A DNA stretch of 64,000 bases from Mycobacterium scrofulaceum (GTDB taxonomy: Bacteria > Actinomycetota > Actinomycetes > Mycobacteriales > Mycobacteriaceae). Under the pieces are notes generated by a model. It did no database searches. It was given only the letters and a program-made list of their open reading frames with translations, and was not told where the DNA came from. Numbering within the stretch: position 1 is the stretch's first letter; every line of letters starts with the position of its first letter. This document shows, one piece after another, positions 8,459-15,629 of this stretch. The stretch spans positions 62,001-126,000 of the forward strand of contig NZ_MVIJ01000012.1 in the NCBI RefSeq assembly GCF_002086735.1, read 5' to 3'. A program made the position numbers and the translations under genes.

Positions 8459-9571
8459 TCACTCTCCGAAGCGATCGACCAGATGCGAGTTGGTGCCGTC
8501 GGCGTCCAGAGTGCGGGCCACCAGATACCCCGCGCCCATCCACGCCCGCCGGGTCCATTTCCCGAAGGAGACGCGGGTGCCGGGGGCGCCCGACGCGGCG
8601 GGCATCATCTTCACCCGCTCCAGCGCCTCTTTGACCCCGCGCGGGCTCAGCGGGTGGGCATCGGCGAACGCGCGGACGAGTGTGGCGGCGACGTCATGGT
8701 TGACCACCGATACGCAATACTCGGGCCGGCTGCCGTCGTACTTCTTCGCGTAACGGTCGAGAAAGTCTTGGCCGAGCCGGTTCTCCTCGTCGTACTGGTC
8801 GACCCCGACCCAACCCATGAACGCGCTCCACATGATCGGGTTCACCCAGGCGTTTTGGAATGCGGTGGTGGTGAATCGCGGCGGATCCCAATCCACGGCC
8901 GCAAGCGCGGGGTTGATGAAGACGATGCCGAAGCCGAAGCCCAAATGCACGATCGCCTCGGCCTTGGCCTCGTGCAGCGTGCGGACGGCGTCGTTGATGT
9001 CCTGCGCGATCTGGGCGATCGCCGCTTCCGCGACGATGCGAATGCCCTTGCGGCGGCACGCGCTTCGCAGGTTCTTCAGGTAGCTCTCGCCGATGAGGTT
9101 CTGCTCCACGAGGACCCCGATTTCGGAGAGCCCGCGTTTGGCGACGAGGTCGGCGATGAAGATGGGCTCGTCGGTCATCGAGCCCTGCGGAAAAGCGAAC
9201 GTCCATTCGCCCAGCCAGTCGTCGGTGCCGGTGACGCTGATCGCCGGCACCTTGAACCGCTCCTCGATCGCCTCGCGGGTCGGCACGCAGTTGTCGGTGA
9301 TGTGCGGACCGAACACCAGCAGGCAGCCTTCGTCGACAAGCTCGCCGAACGCGTCGATCACGGCCTTGACCGAACCCTTCGGCAGGCCCTCCACCTCGCG
9401 GTAGATCATTTGCACGGGGCGATCGATCAGGCCCTGTTCCAGGGCCTCTCCGAAGACGAGGTCGAAGCACCGCGTGAAGCTCGCCATCAACTCCTCGGGG
9501 AAACCCGGTGGCAGCGTGAAGTCCATCAGGTAGCCGACCTTGATCGGCTCAGCGCTGCTTTCGTAGGACAT
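8459..9571 (-). CDS. Periplasmic-binding-protein type I (LivJ/AmiC-like), no signal peptide
   Basis: A 370-residue protein with the two-lobed type 1 periplasmic-binding fold of branched-chain amino acid / urea / amide binders: KVGYLMDF start strand, LVFGPHITDN, VPAISVTGTDDW, GVLVEQNLIGESYL, and HLGFGFGIVFI as repeated Rossmann-like beta-alpha units. Unlike exported binding proteins it begins directly with the first beta strand after eight residues and has no signal peptide or lipobox. No permease or ABC ATPase is nearby. Family precedent for cytosolic members is ligand sensing (AmiC of Pseudomonas). The ATG follows GGGAGG. It is the first gene of the four-gene P450 operon. Confidence 0.82.
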   Translation of the reverse strand: MSYESSAEPIKVGYLMDFTLPPGFPEELMASFTRCFDLVFGEALEQGLIDRPVQMIYREVEGLPKGSVKAVIDAFGELVDEGCLLVFGPHITDNCVPTREAIEERFKVPAISVTGTDDWLGEWTFAFPQGSMTDEPIFIADLVAKRGLSEIGVLVEQNLIGESYLKNLRSACRRKGIRIVAEAAIAQIAQDINDAVRTLHEAKAEAIVHLGFGFGIVFINPALAAVDWDPPRFTTTAFQNAWVNPIMWSAFMGWVGVDQYDEENRLGQDFLDRYAKKYDGSRPEYCVSVVNHDVAATLVRAFADAHPLSPRGVKEALERVKMMPAASGAPGTRVSFGKWTRRAWMGAGYLVARTLDADGTNSHLVDRFGE

Positions 9572-9608
9572 CGGACCTCCCAGGACTTCACGCGCGCCGA
9601 TTCACGTC

Positions 9609-9625
9609 GAACCTAATTTTTGTTC
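9609..9625 (-). promoter_or_regulatory. Candidate TetR operator A (PBP-AveC-SDR-P450 operon)
   Basis: GAACCTAATTTTTGTTC on the plus strand: GAAC...GTTC ends form an inverted repeat. It is one of six copies aligned with the consensus NRACCWRATNTYTGTTN. It lies 37 bp before the start codon of the binding-protein gene. On the minus strand TAGGTT within it could be a -10 box; the -35 is not convincing. Confidence 0.6.
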
Positions 9626-9656
9626 AGACACTAGCGGCGGGCGTATGCGGCGTCAA

Positions 9657-10499
9657 TCATTCGCCCGACCCGCTCAGATAGACGTCGATCATCTCGGCCA
9701 GGGCCCTGCCGACCGCCACATCGTCGGTGAGCGGCCCGGCGATCGCGGCCCGTGCCGCCTCGCGCATCGTCAGCCCCTCGGCGACCAGCCTGCCGGCGGC
9801 GATCAGCAGCCGGGTCGACGCGACCTCGCGCAATCCCCCGGTCTCCAGTCGGCGGATCGCCTGCCCGAGACGCACCAGCTCCGCGGCGATCGCACCGTCC
9901 ACGCCGGCCTCGTGTGCGACGATCCCCTCTTCGACATCGGCTGTGGGAAAGTCGAATTCGATGGCGACCAGCCGCTGCCGGGTGGAGTCCTTCAGGTCTT
10001 TCAGCACGCTCTGGTAGCCGGGGTTGTAGGACACCACCAGGCCGAACCCGGGTGCCGCGTCCAGCGTGACACCGAGGCGCTCGATCGGCAGTTGCCGCCG
10101 GTGATCCGCCAGCGGGTGCAGCACCACGGTGGTGTCCTGCCGCGCTTCCACCACCTCGTCGAGGTAGCAGATCGCCCCTTCGCGCACCGCACGCGTCAGC
10201 GGGCCGTCCACCCACACGGTTTCGTCGCCCTGCAGCAGGTAGCGGCCGACGAGGTCCGCGGTGGTGAGGTCGTCGTGGCAGGCGACGGTGATCAGCGGCC
10301 GGCCCAGGTCGTGAGCCATCGCCTCGACGAATCGCGTTTTGCCGCAACCCGTCGGCCCCTTCAGCACGAGGGCCAGGCCCTGGCGGTAGGCCGCCTTGAA
10401 GACCGCCCCCTCGCCGCCGATCGCCTTGTAGTAGGGGCGCGACCCGTCGACCTCGGGCATCGCGCCGTTCCGGTGCACCAGCTCGGACTCGTTGGCCAT
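9657..10499 (-). CDS. MoxR-family AAA+ ATPase, CbbQ/NirQ/NorQ type
   Basis: A 280-residue AAA+ ATPase. Walker A GPTGCGKT at residues 48-55 (K54), Walker B ICYLDEVVEAR, sensor-1 region VVSYNPGYQ, then the C-terminal CbbQ-type helical domain. Such proteins work with a VWA partner to insert metal into, or remodel, a target enzyme (Rubisco for CbbQ/CbbO, nitric-oxide reductase for NorQ/NorD). The VWA partner is the gene just upstream (10611-12305). The ATG at 10499 was chosen over one at 10526 because AGAGGGGAAG precedes it and because this leaves room for the promoter at 10530-10562. Confidence 0.88.
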   Translation of the reverse strand: MANESELVHRNGAMPEVDGSRPYYKAIGGEGAVFKAAYRQGLALVLKGPTGCGKTRFVEAMAHDLGRPLITVACHDDLTTADLVGRYLLQGDETVWVDGPLTRAVREGAICYLDEVVEARQDTTVVLHPLADHRRQLPIERLGVTLDAAPGFGLVVSYNPGYQSVLKDLKDSTRQRLVAIEFDFPTADVEEGIVAHEAGVDGAIAAELVRLGQAIRRLETGGLREVASTRLLIAAGRLVAEGLTMREAARAAIAGPLTDDVAVGRALAEMIDVYLSGSGE

Positions 10500-10529
10500 A
10501 GCTTCCCCTCTGCTACCCACGGTCAAAGG

Positions 10530-10562
10530 AGCCTATCGCGGACCAGATGTTTGTTTCAAGCC
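10530..10562 (-). promoter_or_regulatory. Promoter with candidate TetR operator B (moxR-type gene)
   Basis: The 17-mer GGACCAGATGTTTGTTT occupies 10540-10556 on the plus strand. On the minus strand a -35 TTGAAA (10554-10559) is followed after 18 bp by TAGGCT (10530-10535), and the operator fills the spacer. The leader to the ATG at 10499 would be about 25 nt. This gives the ATPase its own regulated promoter inside the moxR-VWA pair. Confidence 0.55.
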
Positions 10563-10610
10563 GCCTGACGAGCGCGTTTAACGCCGATGCGAGGACTTGG
10601 TGACGCGCTA

Positions 10611-12305
10611 TCACGCCCCGCGCCGGACCTCGGCCGAGCGCAGCGCCGAGCGGAACAGCGGTCCGATCACCCCAGCCAGCCGGTCCGGTCGCGCGACGGT
10701 TGCGTGCGCCGCGCTGCCGAAGACCCGGCGCAGCGACGGCACGTCGGTCCCCGCGCCGACGGTCAGGCAGACGCAGCCGGTGCCGCGGCGACGGGCCTCG
10801 CCCAAGGCGCGGCGCGCGTCCGCGGCGCCGTAGGCCCGCTCGTAGCCGTGGTCGTAGGCGAGGCCGTCGGAGAGCACAACCAGCAGCCGCCGCGACGTGC
10901 CGCCGCGCGCCTCCAGCACCGCCGACCCGTGCCGAATGGCCGCGCCCAGACGCGAATACGCCCCTGGTTCAAGGCTGTTGAGCCGCTTCATGACCCGCGT
11001 ATCGAGGCGGTCGTCGAATCGCTTGACCGGCACCATGCTCACCGCGCGCCGGCCCTGCGAGTAATAGGCGTAGAGCGCGACCCGGTCACCCAGGTCGTGC
11101 AGCGCGACCGCGAGGTTGGCGACCGCCACGCGTTGTTGCTCGTGCACCGTCCGGCCCACCGTGCCGGGCTCCGCCGCCGACCCGGACACGTCGAGCAGGA
11201 GCAATACGGACAGATCCCGCCGCCGGCGCAGGCTGTCGAGGTACACCGCCTCGTCGGGCACCGACCCCGCCAGCACGTCGACGCGGGCCTCGACCGCCGC
11301 GTCGAGGTCGATGTCGTCGCCCTGCGCTTGCCGGTGGCGCCGGTGCAGGCCCATCCCGAGCCGGGACAGCGGACGCCGGACGCCGATGCCGGCTCCGATC
11401 GCGTGCGTCGCCGAGGGTTTGAGTTCCGCTTCGACCTCGCGCACGGTGCACCACGCGGGCCGGTACCTCCTGCGCGTGGCATCCCATTCCGGATAGGTGG
11501 CACCGTCGCCGGCGGTGAGCGGCGCACCGCCATCCTCGCCGGACGTTGCGGCCAAGGAGGTCACCGCAGGCGGGCCCCGCTTGGCGGAGTTGGTCCGGTG
11601 CGTCGGGGCGTCCGCGCCGGGGGGCCCGCCGCCGCTCCCGGTCTTGCGCGCCGACGAGAGGATTCTCTTGAGCCACTTGCCGATGAAACCGCCACCGCCC
11701 ACCGGGCTGGTGAACAGGTCGGGGTCGTCGGAGTCGTCGATGTCACCGTCGCCGAGTTCGTCCAGCTCCGGGGTGCCGCGGCTGCTCGGGACATGTCCCG
11801 GCGATTCGCCGTCCCGTTCGGCGGCCGCCCGGGCGCACGCGGCCAATACCTTCGCCGCCCGGATGACGCCGAATTCGGGCGCCGGATCGTCGATCACCGC
11901 CCGGCCCTTGGCGATCCGCAGCGAAGCGGCGGGCGAATCGGTGCGAGCCGCGATGCCGCGGTGGCCCAGCGCCGCGAGAACGCCCGGCAGCAGGTGGCCG
12001 TTGGCGACGAGCGCGCGGTGTCCCTCCATAGCCAGGTAGCGCCGGGCCAGCCGCGGGTGGCGCGCCAGGGCCCGCATGACGTCCGGGTCCAGGCTGCCGG
12101 CCGCGATCATCGACGCCTGCACGGCAACCGCTTCGAGCCGCCCGCGGTCGGTCGTGCCGGCGTCGACGTGAATCGTGTGGCCGTCGGTCCAAGGCTGCTC
12201 GCCCGGCCGCAGTTCGGCCACGGCCACCGCCCGGCCCGCAAGCGCCGACGCGAACATGCCGAGACCCGGCCACCGGTCAGCACGAACCTCGGTGGACACG
12301 CTCAT
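10611..12305 (-). CDS. von Willebrand factor A domain protein, NorD/CbbO type
   Basis: A 564-residue protein. The C-terminal third is a VWA domain with the metal-ion-dependent adhesion site DVSGS starting at Asp372, a threonine-containing second loop and SDGLAYD as the third metal segment. The N-terminal part is a poorly conserved helical domain with a low-complexity acidic stretch (DELGDGDIDDSDDPD, around residues 185-200). VWA proteins of this kind form a complex with MoxR/CbbQ ATPases to activate a metalloenzyme. The start ATG at 12305 begins MSVSTEVRAD; an upstream start at 12374 would put coding sequence over the promoter and operator. It precedes the ATPase gene by 111 bp. The target enzyme is not obvious. 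Confidence 0.82.
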   Translation of the reverse strand: MSVSTEVRADRWPGLGMFASALAGRAVAVAELRPGEQPWTDGHTIHVDAGTTDRGRLEAVAVQASMIAAGSLDPDVMRALARHPRLARRYLAMEGHRALVANGHLLPGVLAALGHRGIAARTDSPAASLRIAKGRAVIDDPAPEFGVIRAAKVLAACARAAAERDGESPGHVPSSRGTPELDELGDGDIDDSDDPDLFTSPVGGGGFIGKWLKRILSSARKTGSGGGPPGADAPTHRTNSAKRGPPAVTSLAATSGEDGGAPLTAGDGATYPEWDATRRRYRPAWCTVREVEAELKPSATHAIGAGIGVRRPLSRLGMGLHRRHRQAQGDDIDLDAAVEARVDVLAGSVPDEAVYLDSLRRRRDLSVLLLLDVSGSAAEPGTVGRTVHEQQRVAVANLAVALHDLGDRVALYAYYSQGRRAVSMVPVKRFDDRLDTRVMKRLNSLEPGAYSRLGAAIRHGSAVLEARGGTSRRLLVVLSDGLAYDHGYERAYGAADARRALGEARRRGTGCVCLTVGAGTDVPSLRRVFGSAAHATVARPDRLAGVIGPLFRSALRSAEVRRGA

Positions 12306-12326
12306 CTCCGAACCGTGTGGACGTCG

Positions 12327-12374
12327 TTGACCAAATATCTGTTCCACCGTAAAGTCCGGTGGCATCGCAGTCAA
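12327..12374. promoter_or_regulatory. Divergent promoters sharing candidate TetR operator C
   Basis: Operator TGACCAAATATCTGTTC at 12328-12344. On the plus strand TTGACC (12327-12332), a 17-bp spacer and TAAAGT (12350-12355) form a sigma-A-like promoter. On the minus strand TTGACT (12369-12374), a 17-bp spacer and TACGGT (12346-12351) form a second promoter reading into the VWA gene, whose start point would fall inside the operator. Bound repressor would block both directions. Confidence 0.62.
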
Positions 12375-12388
12375 TCGGCGAGGAGCAC

Positions 12389-12529
12389 ATGGTGGGCGAC
12401 TTCGCCGACCCGGCGCCGGCAGGGGGTCGGCGCGGTGCGCAACGGGGAGGGGGCATTTCCCGAACCGCGAGGGAGCGGGAGCTGATCATGGACGTCGGTG
12501 TTGTTGACCAAAATTCTGCTCGACCGTAA
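12389..12529 (+). CDS. Possible small ORF between duplicated promoters
   Basis: A 46-codon ORF, MVGDFADPAPAGGRRGAQ..., preceded by GAGGAG only 3 bp before the ATG. It starts 34 bp after the first plus-strand promoter's -10 and ends inside the second promoter. It has no recognisable domain and Arg/Gly-rich composition. It could be a remnant left when the promoter was duplicated, or non-coding leader. Low confidence. Confidence 0.2.
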   Translation: MVGDFADPAPAGGRRGAQRGGGISRTARERELIMDVGVVDQNSARP

Positions 12530-12532
12530 AGT
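12504..12532 (+). promoter_or_regulatory. fadE promoter with candidate TetR operator D
   Basis: TTGACC (12504-12509), 17-bp spacer, TAAAGT (12527-12532); operator TGACCAAAATTCTGCTC at 12505-12521. The segment from GTTGACC to AAGTCCGG is a near-identical copy of the one 177 bp upstream (12326-12359). Predicted leader to the fadE start at 12582 is about 43 nt. Confidence 0.62.
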
Positions 12533-12581
12533 CCGGCTTGGTCGCGGGTGCATGGACAGACGACGCTGAAGACAGAGGAAC

Positions 12582-13742
12582 GTGGACTTTTCATACCCGG
12601 CGGAAGTGGAAGAGTTTCGCACCGAGTTGCGCGACTGGTTGTCGAAGAACCTGACCGACGAGTTGGTGGCCGCCCGCCGCCCCGCCGGGCGTGACGACGC
12701 CGCGATCGAGATGCTGCGCGCCTGGAGCGCGACGATGGCCGACGCGGGCTGGGCGGCGGTCTCCTGGCCTCGCGAGTACGGCGGCCGCGGCGCGACCGTT
12801 CTCGAGCAACTGGTCTACACCGAGGAAACGACGCGGGCCCGAGCGCCCATGCCGCTCAACGTCATTGGGCTGAACAACATCGCGCCGGCCATCATGCAAT
12901 ACGGCACGGAAGGCCAGAAGCTCACCCTGCTTCCCCCCATGATGCGCGCCGACGACATCTGGTGCCAAGGCATGTCGGAACCCGAAGCGGGGTCCGATCT
13001 GGCCGCGCTGCGCACCCGGGCGGTGCACTGCGCCGGTCCGCACGGCGACGGCTTCGTCGTCAACGGCCAGAAGATCTGGACCTCGTTGGGGCACCGGGCC
13101 GACTGGTGCCAGCTGTACGTGCGCACCGATCCCGATGCACCCAAACACAAGGGCATCTCCTGCCTGATCGTCGACATGACGCTGCCCGGCATCGAGGTCC
13201 GCCCGCTGGTGACGCTCACCGGCGACACCGACTTCGCCGAGGTGTTCTTCCACGACGTGCGGGTTCCGGCGGACGCGCTGCTCGGACCGCTGAACGCAGG
13301 CTGGCAGGTGGCCACCACGACGCTCAGCCACGAACGGGCCGGCGCCGCCCGGCTGTACGCCGAGATGCAGGTGCGGCTCGAGGAACTGGTGGACGACATC
13401 GCCGCGGCCGACGCCGGAGCGCTCGAGGATCCCGTGACCCTGCGTCGCCTCGGCGAGATCGCGCTCCGCATCAAATATCTCGAAGTCCTCTGCCAGCGGT
13501 CGATCTCGGCCACGCTGCACGGCGGTGATGCGTTCGGATCGGCCAGCCTCGCCAAGACGGTGTGGGGCGAGATCGGTCAGGACATGGCCGCGCTGGCCTT
13601 CGACGTGCTGGGCACCCGCGGCGCCGGCGCGCCGTGGGCGAACTACCGCCTCACGTCGCGCTCGCTCACCATCGCCGGCGGCACGAGCCAGATCAACAAG
13701 AACATCACCGCCCAGCGGGTACTCGGGTTGCCGCGCACATGA
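12582..13742 (+). CDS. Acyl-CoA dehydrogenase (catalytic-type subunit)
   Basis: A 386-residue acyl-CoA dehydrogenase of normal length; FAD-dependent alpha,beta-desaturation of an acyl-CoA. Seen: GMSEPEAGSDLAALRTRA (FAD and substrate loop), KIWTSLGHRADW, and LSHERAG with Glu251 in helix G, the position of the base in isovaleryl/long-chain and ChsE-type enzymes. The C-terminal IAGGTSQINKN lacks Glu at the medium-chain position, consistent with Glu251 being the base. GTG start with AGAGGAAC upstream. ATGA overlap with the next fadE suggests a heteromeric alpha2beta2 enzyme, as for mycobacterial steroid FadE pairs. Confidence 0.9.
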   Translation: MDFSYPAEVEEFRTELRDWLSKNLTDELVAARRPAGRDDAAIEMLRAWSATMADAGWAAVSWPREYGGRGATVLEQLVYTEETTRARAPMPLNVIGLNNIAPAIMQYGTEGQKLTLLPPMMRADDIWCQGMSEPEAGSDLAALRTRAVHCAGPHGDGFVVNGQKIWTSLGHRADWCQLYVRTDPDAPKHKGISCLIVDMTLPGIEVRPLVTLTGDTDFAEVFFHDVRVPADALLGPLNAGWQVATTTLSHERAGAARLYAEMQVRLEELVDDIAAADAGALEDPVTLRRLGEIALRIKYLEVLCQRSISATLHGGDAFGSASLAKTVWGEIGQDMAALAFDVLGTRGAGAPWANYRLTSRSLTIAGGTSQINKNITAQRVLGLPRT

Positions 13743-14842
13743 ACCTCGAACTCACCGACGAGCAGGTGGCGCTGCGCGACACCACCCGGCGCTTCCTCGC
13801 CGCGAAGGCGCCCGTCTCGGACCACGTGCGCCCGCTGCTCGACGACCCGATCGGCACCAGCGACGCCGTGTGGCGTGGCCTCGCCGATCTCGGGACCACC
13901 GGCCTGCTCGTACCGGAGCGCCACGGCGGCGCCGGCATGACGATGGTCGAGGCCGGAATCGTCGCCGAAGAGCTCGGCGCCGCCCTGCATCCGGGGCCGT
14001 GGCTGTCGACCGCCGTCGCCGCCACCCGGGCGCTGACGCGGCTCGGCGCCGCCGACGCCGCGGCCGGGCTGCTGAGCGGGATCGCCAAGGGCACCGCGGT
14101 CGCCACCGTCGCCTTGCCCGAGGGCGAGGGCGCTTCGGTCGCCGCGAGCCGCCAGGGCGTCGACGTCACCTTGCGGGGCGAGATCGCCGCGGTCGCCGAC
14201 GCGGCCGCGGCGGACGTGCTCCTGGCGCTCGCCGAGGATGATGGCGGCCCCGGGCTTTTCGCGGTGCGGACCGACGGGCCGGGCATTTCGATCGAGCCCG
14301 AACCCGGTATCGACCAGACCCGCAAGCGGTTCCGCGTCGCGCTGAACGCGGCGCCCGCGCAGCGGCTGGCCGCGTCGGCTCCGCACGACGTCGCGGCGGT
14401 GCTCGACGACGTGCTGATCGCGACGGCCGCCGACGCTCTCGGTGCCGCGCGCGCCGTCTTGGGCAGCGCCGTCGAATACGCCAAGACGCGAACGCAATTC
14501 GGCCAGCCCATCGGCTCGTTCCAGGCCGTCCAGCACCTGTGCGTCGACATGTTCGAGACGGTCGAGCTGGCCCGCAGCGGCGTGATCCACGCGCTGTGGG
14601 CCGCCGACAACGCCGGTGCCGACGAGCGCCACCTTGCCGCGCTGCGGGCGAAGGCGTTCGCCGGGCGGCTGGCCACCGTGGGCGACACGGCCATCCAGGT
14701 GTTCGGTGGGATCGGCTACACCTGGGAGCACGACGCGCACCTCTACCTCAAGCGGCTGCTGAGCTGGAGCGCATTTCTCGGCGGCCCCGACCGGTACCTC
14801 ACCGAACTCGGTGCGCGCCTTGCGAAGAGGGGAAAACCGTAA
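13739..14842 (+). CDS. Acyl-CoA dehydrogenase (partner-type subunit)
   Basis: A 367-residue acyl-CoA dehydrogenase, more divergent and Ala-rich in the middle domain (residues 110-200). C-terminal flavin-contact segment FGGIGYTWEHDAHLYLKR is typical of the non-catalytic partner in mycobacterial FadE heterotetramers. The helix-G segment (ADALGAARAVLGS) has no obvious acidic base, supporting a structural or FAD-binding role with the preceding FadE. The ATG overlaps the upstream TGA by 4 bp. A longer reading upstream is out of place inside the first fadE. Confidence 0.88.
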   Translation: MNLELTDEQVALRDTTRRFLAAKAPVSDHVRPLLDDPIGTSDAVWRGLADLGTTGLLVPERHGGAGMTMVEAGIVAEELGAALHPGPWLSTAVAATRALTRLGAADAAAGLLSGIAKGTAVATVALPEGEGASVAASRQGVDVTLRGEIAAVADAAAADVLLALAEDDGGPGLFAVRTDGPGISIEPEPGIDQTRKRFRVALNAAPAQRLAASAPHDVAAVLDDVLIATAADALGAARAVLGSAVEYAKTRTQFGQPIGSFQAVQHLCVDMFETVELARSGVIHALWAADNAGADERHLAALRAKAFAGRLATVGDTAIQVFGGIGYTWEHDAHLYLKRLLSWSAFLGGPDRYLTELGARLAKRGKP

Positions 14843-15489
14843 TGGACATCGAGTACCTGCTCACCGCCACCCGCTCGGCGCGCAAGACGCTCGACCCGGA
14901 CGCGCCGGTCGATTTCGCAGACATCCGGGAATGCCTGCGCATCGGCCTGCAGGCGGCCAACGGCTCCAATCAACAGTCCTGGCGCTGGCTGGCGGTCACC
15001 GACCCGCAGCTGCGGGCGCAGATCGCCGAGCTGTACCGCGAGGCCTACCTGCTGCGGGTCGGTGGCGAGATGATCGCCGACCTGGTGCCGGCCGAAACGC
15101 CAGAAGGGCGGATCATGTCGTCGACGGAATGGCTGGTGGCAAACATGGCGCGGGTGCCGCTGCTGCTGATTCCCTGTTATCAGCCCTACCTGCCGCGCAT
15201 CGAGGGTGACGAATCGTTTCATCGGGCCACGCTCTACGGCTCGATCTTCCCCGCCGTGTGGAACTTTCAGCTGGCGCTGCACACCCGGGGATACGGAACC
15301 TGCATCACCACCCTGCATCTGCATCGCGAGGACGAGGTGCGGCGACTGCTCGGAATCCCCGACACCTACGTTCAGGGTTGCCTGCTCCCGGTGGGGCGGC
15401 TTCGCGCCGGGCACAGGTTTCGGCCCGCCCGTCGGCGACCCGTCGACGAGGTCGTCGCGCGCGATCGCTGGGACGGGCCGGCGCTCTAG
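14842..15489 (+). CDS. Nitroreductase-family FMN oxidoreductase
   Basis: A 215-residue protein of the nitroreductase fold, expected to bind FMN as a homodimer and use NAD(P)H. The N-terminal TRSARKTLDPD, NGSNQQSWRWLAV and C-terminal GYGTCITTLHLHREDEVRRLLGI segments are the usual FMN-contact regions. It shares one base (TAATG) with the fadE stop, so it is the third gene of that operon. Reduction of an enoyl or nitro-like group is possible; with two FadE subunits a role in reducing a conjugated intermediate is a guess. Confidence 0.85.
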   Translation: MDIEYLLTATRSARKTLDPDAPVDFADIRECLRIGLQAANGSNQQSWRWLAVTDPQLRAQIAELYREAYLLRVGGEMIADLVPAETPEGRIMSSTEWLVANMARVPLLLIPCYQPYLPRIEGDESFHRATLYGSIFPAVWNFQLALHTRGYGTCITTLHLHREDEVRRLLGIPDTYVQGCLLPVGRLRAGHRFRPARRRPVDEVVARDRWDGPAL

Positions 15490-15548
15490 AATGGGTGCCG
15501 GCACCGCCGTTGTGCAGCGCGTTCGTCCCACCCGGGTCTGATAGCCTC

Positions 15549-15565
15549 TAACAAACATTTGGTTC
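15549..15565 (-). promoter_or_regulatory. Candidate TetR operator E (autoregulation)
   Basis: On the minus strand GAACCAAATGTTTGTTA, the best match to the six-site consensus. A TAGCCT -10-like box lies just before it on the plus strand (15542-15547), so the site would cover the transcription start of the tandem TetR gene. The -35 is weak. Confidence 0.6.
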
Positions 15566-15579
15566 GGCGAGAGGGACGA

Positions 15580-15627
15580 ATGCGCATGCTTGCCAGTCCG
15601 TACTCGCCCGGAAGTGCGCACGGCTGA
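15580..15627 (+). CDS. Possible 15-codon leader ORF before the TetR gene
   Basis: ATG at 15580 follows a good ribosome-binding site (GAGAGGGACGA). The ORF MRMLASPYSPGSAHG ends at TGA three bases before the TetR ATG. The TetR gene has no clear Shine-Dalgarno of its own, so coupling of translation through this leader is plausible. Confidence 0.3.
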   Translation: MRMLASPYSPGSAHG

Positions 15628-15629
15628 CC

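Noticed and set aside
7079..9616. 845-codon plus-strand frame opposite the AveC-like and binding-protein genes
   Set aside because: Antisense shadow. The minus-strand frames have clear domains, ribosome sites and overlapping start/stop codons.
10587..12485. 632-codon plus-strand frame opposite the VWA gene
   Set aside because: Arg/Gly/Ala/His-rich with no domain; the minus-strand VWA protein shows the MIDAS motif. It also runs through the promoter region.
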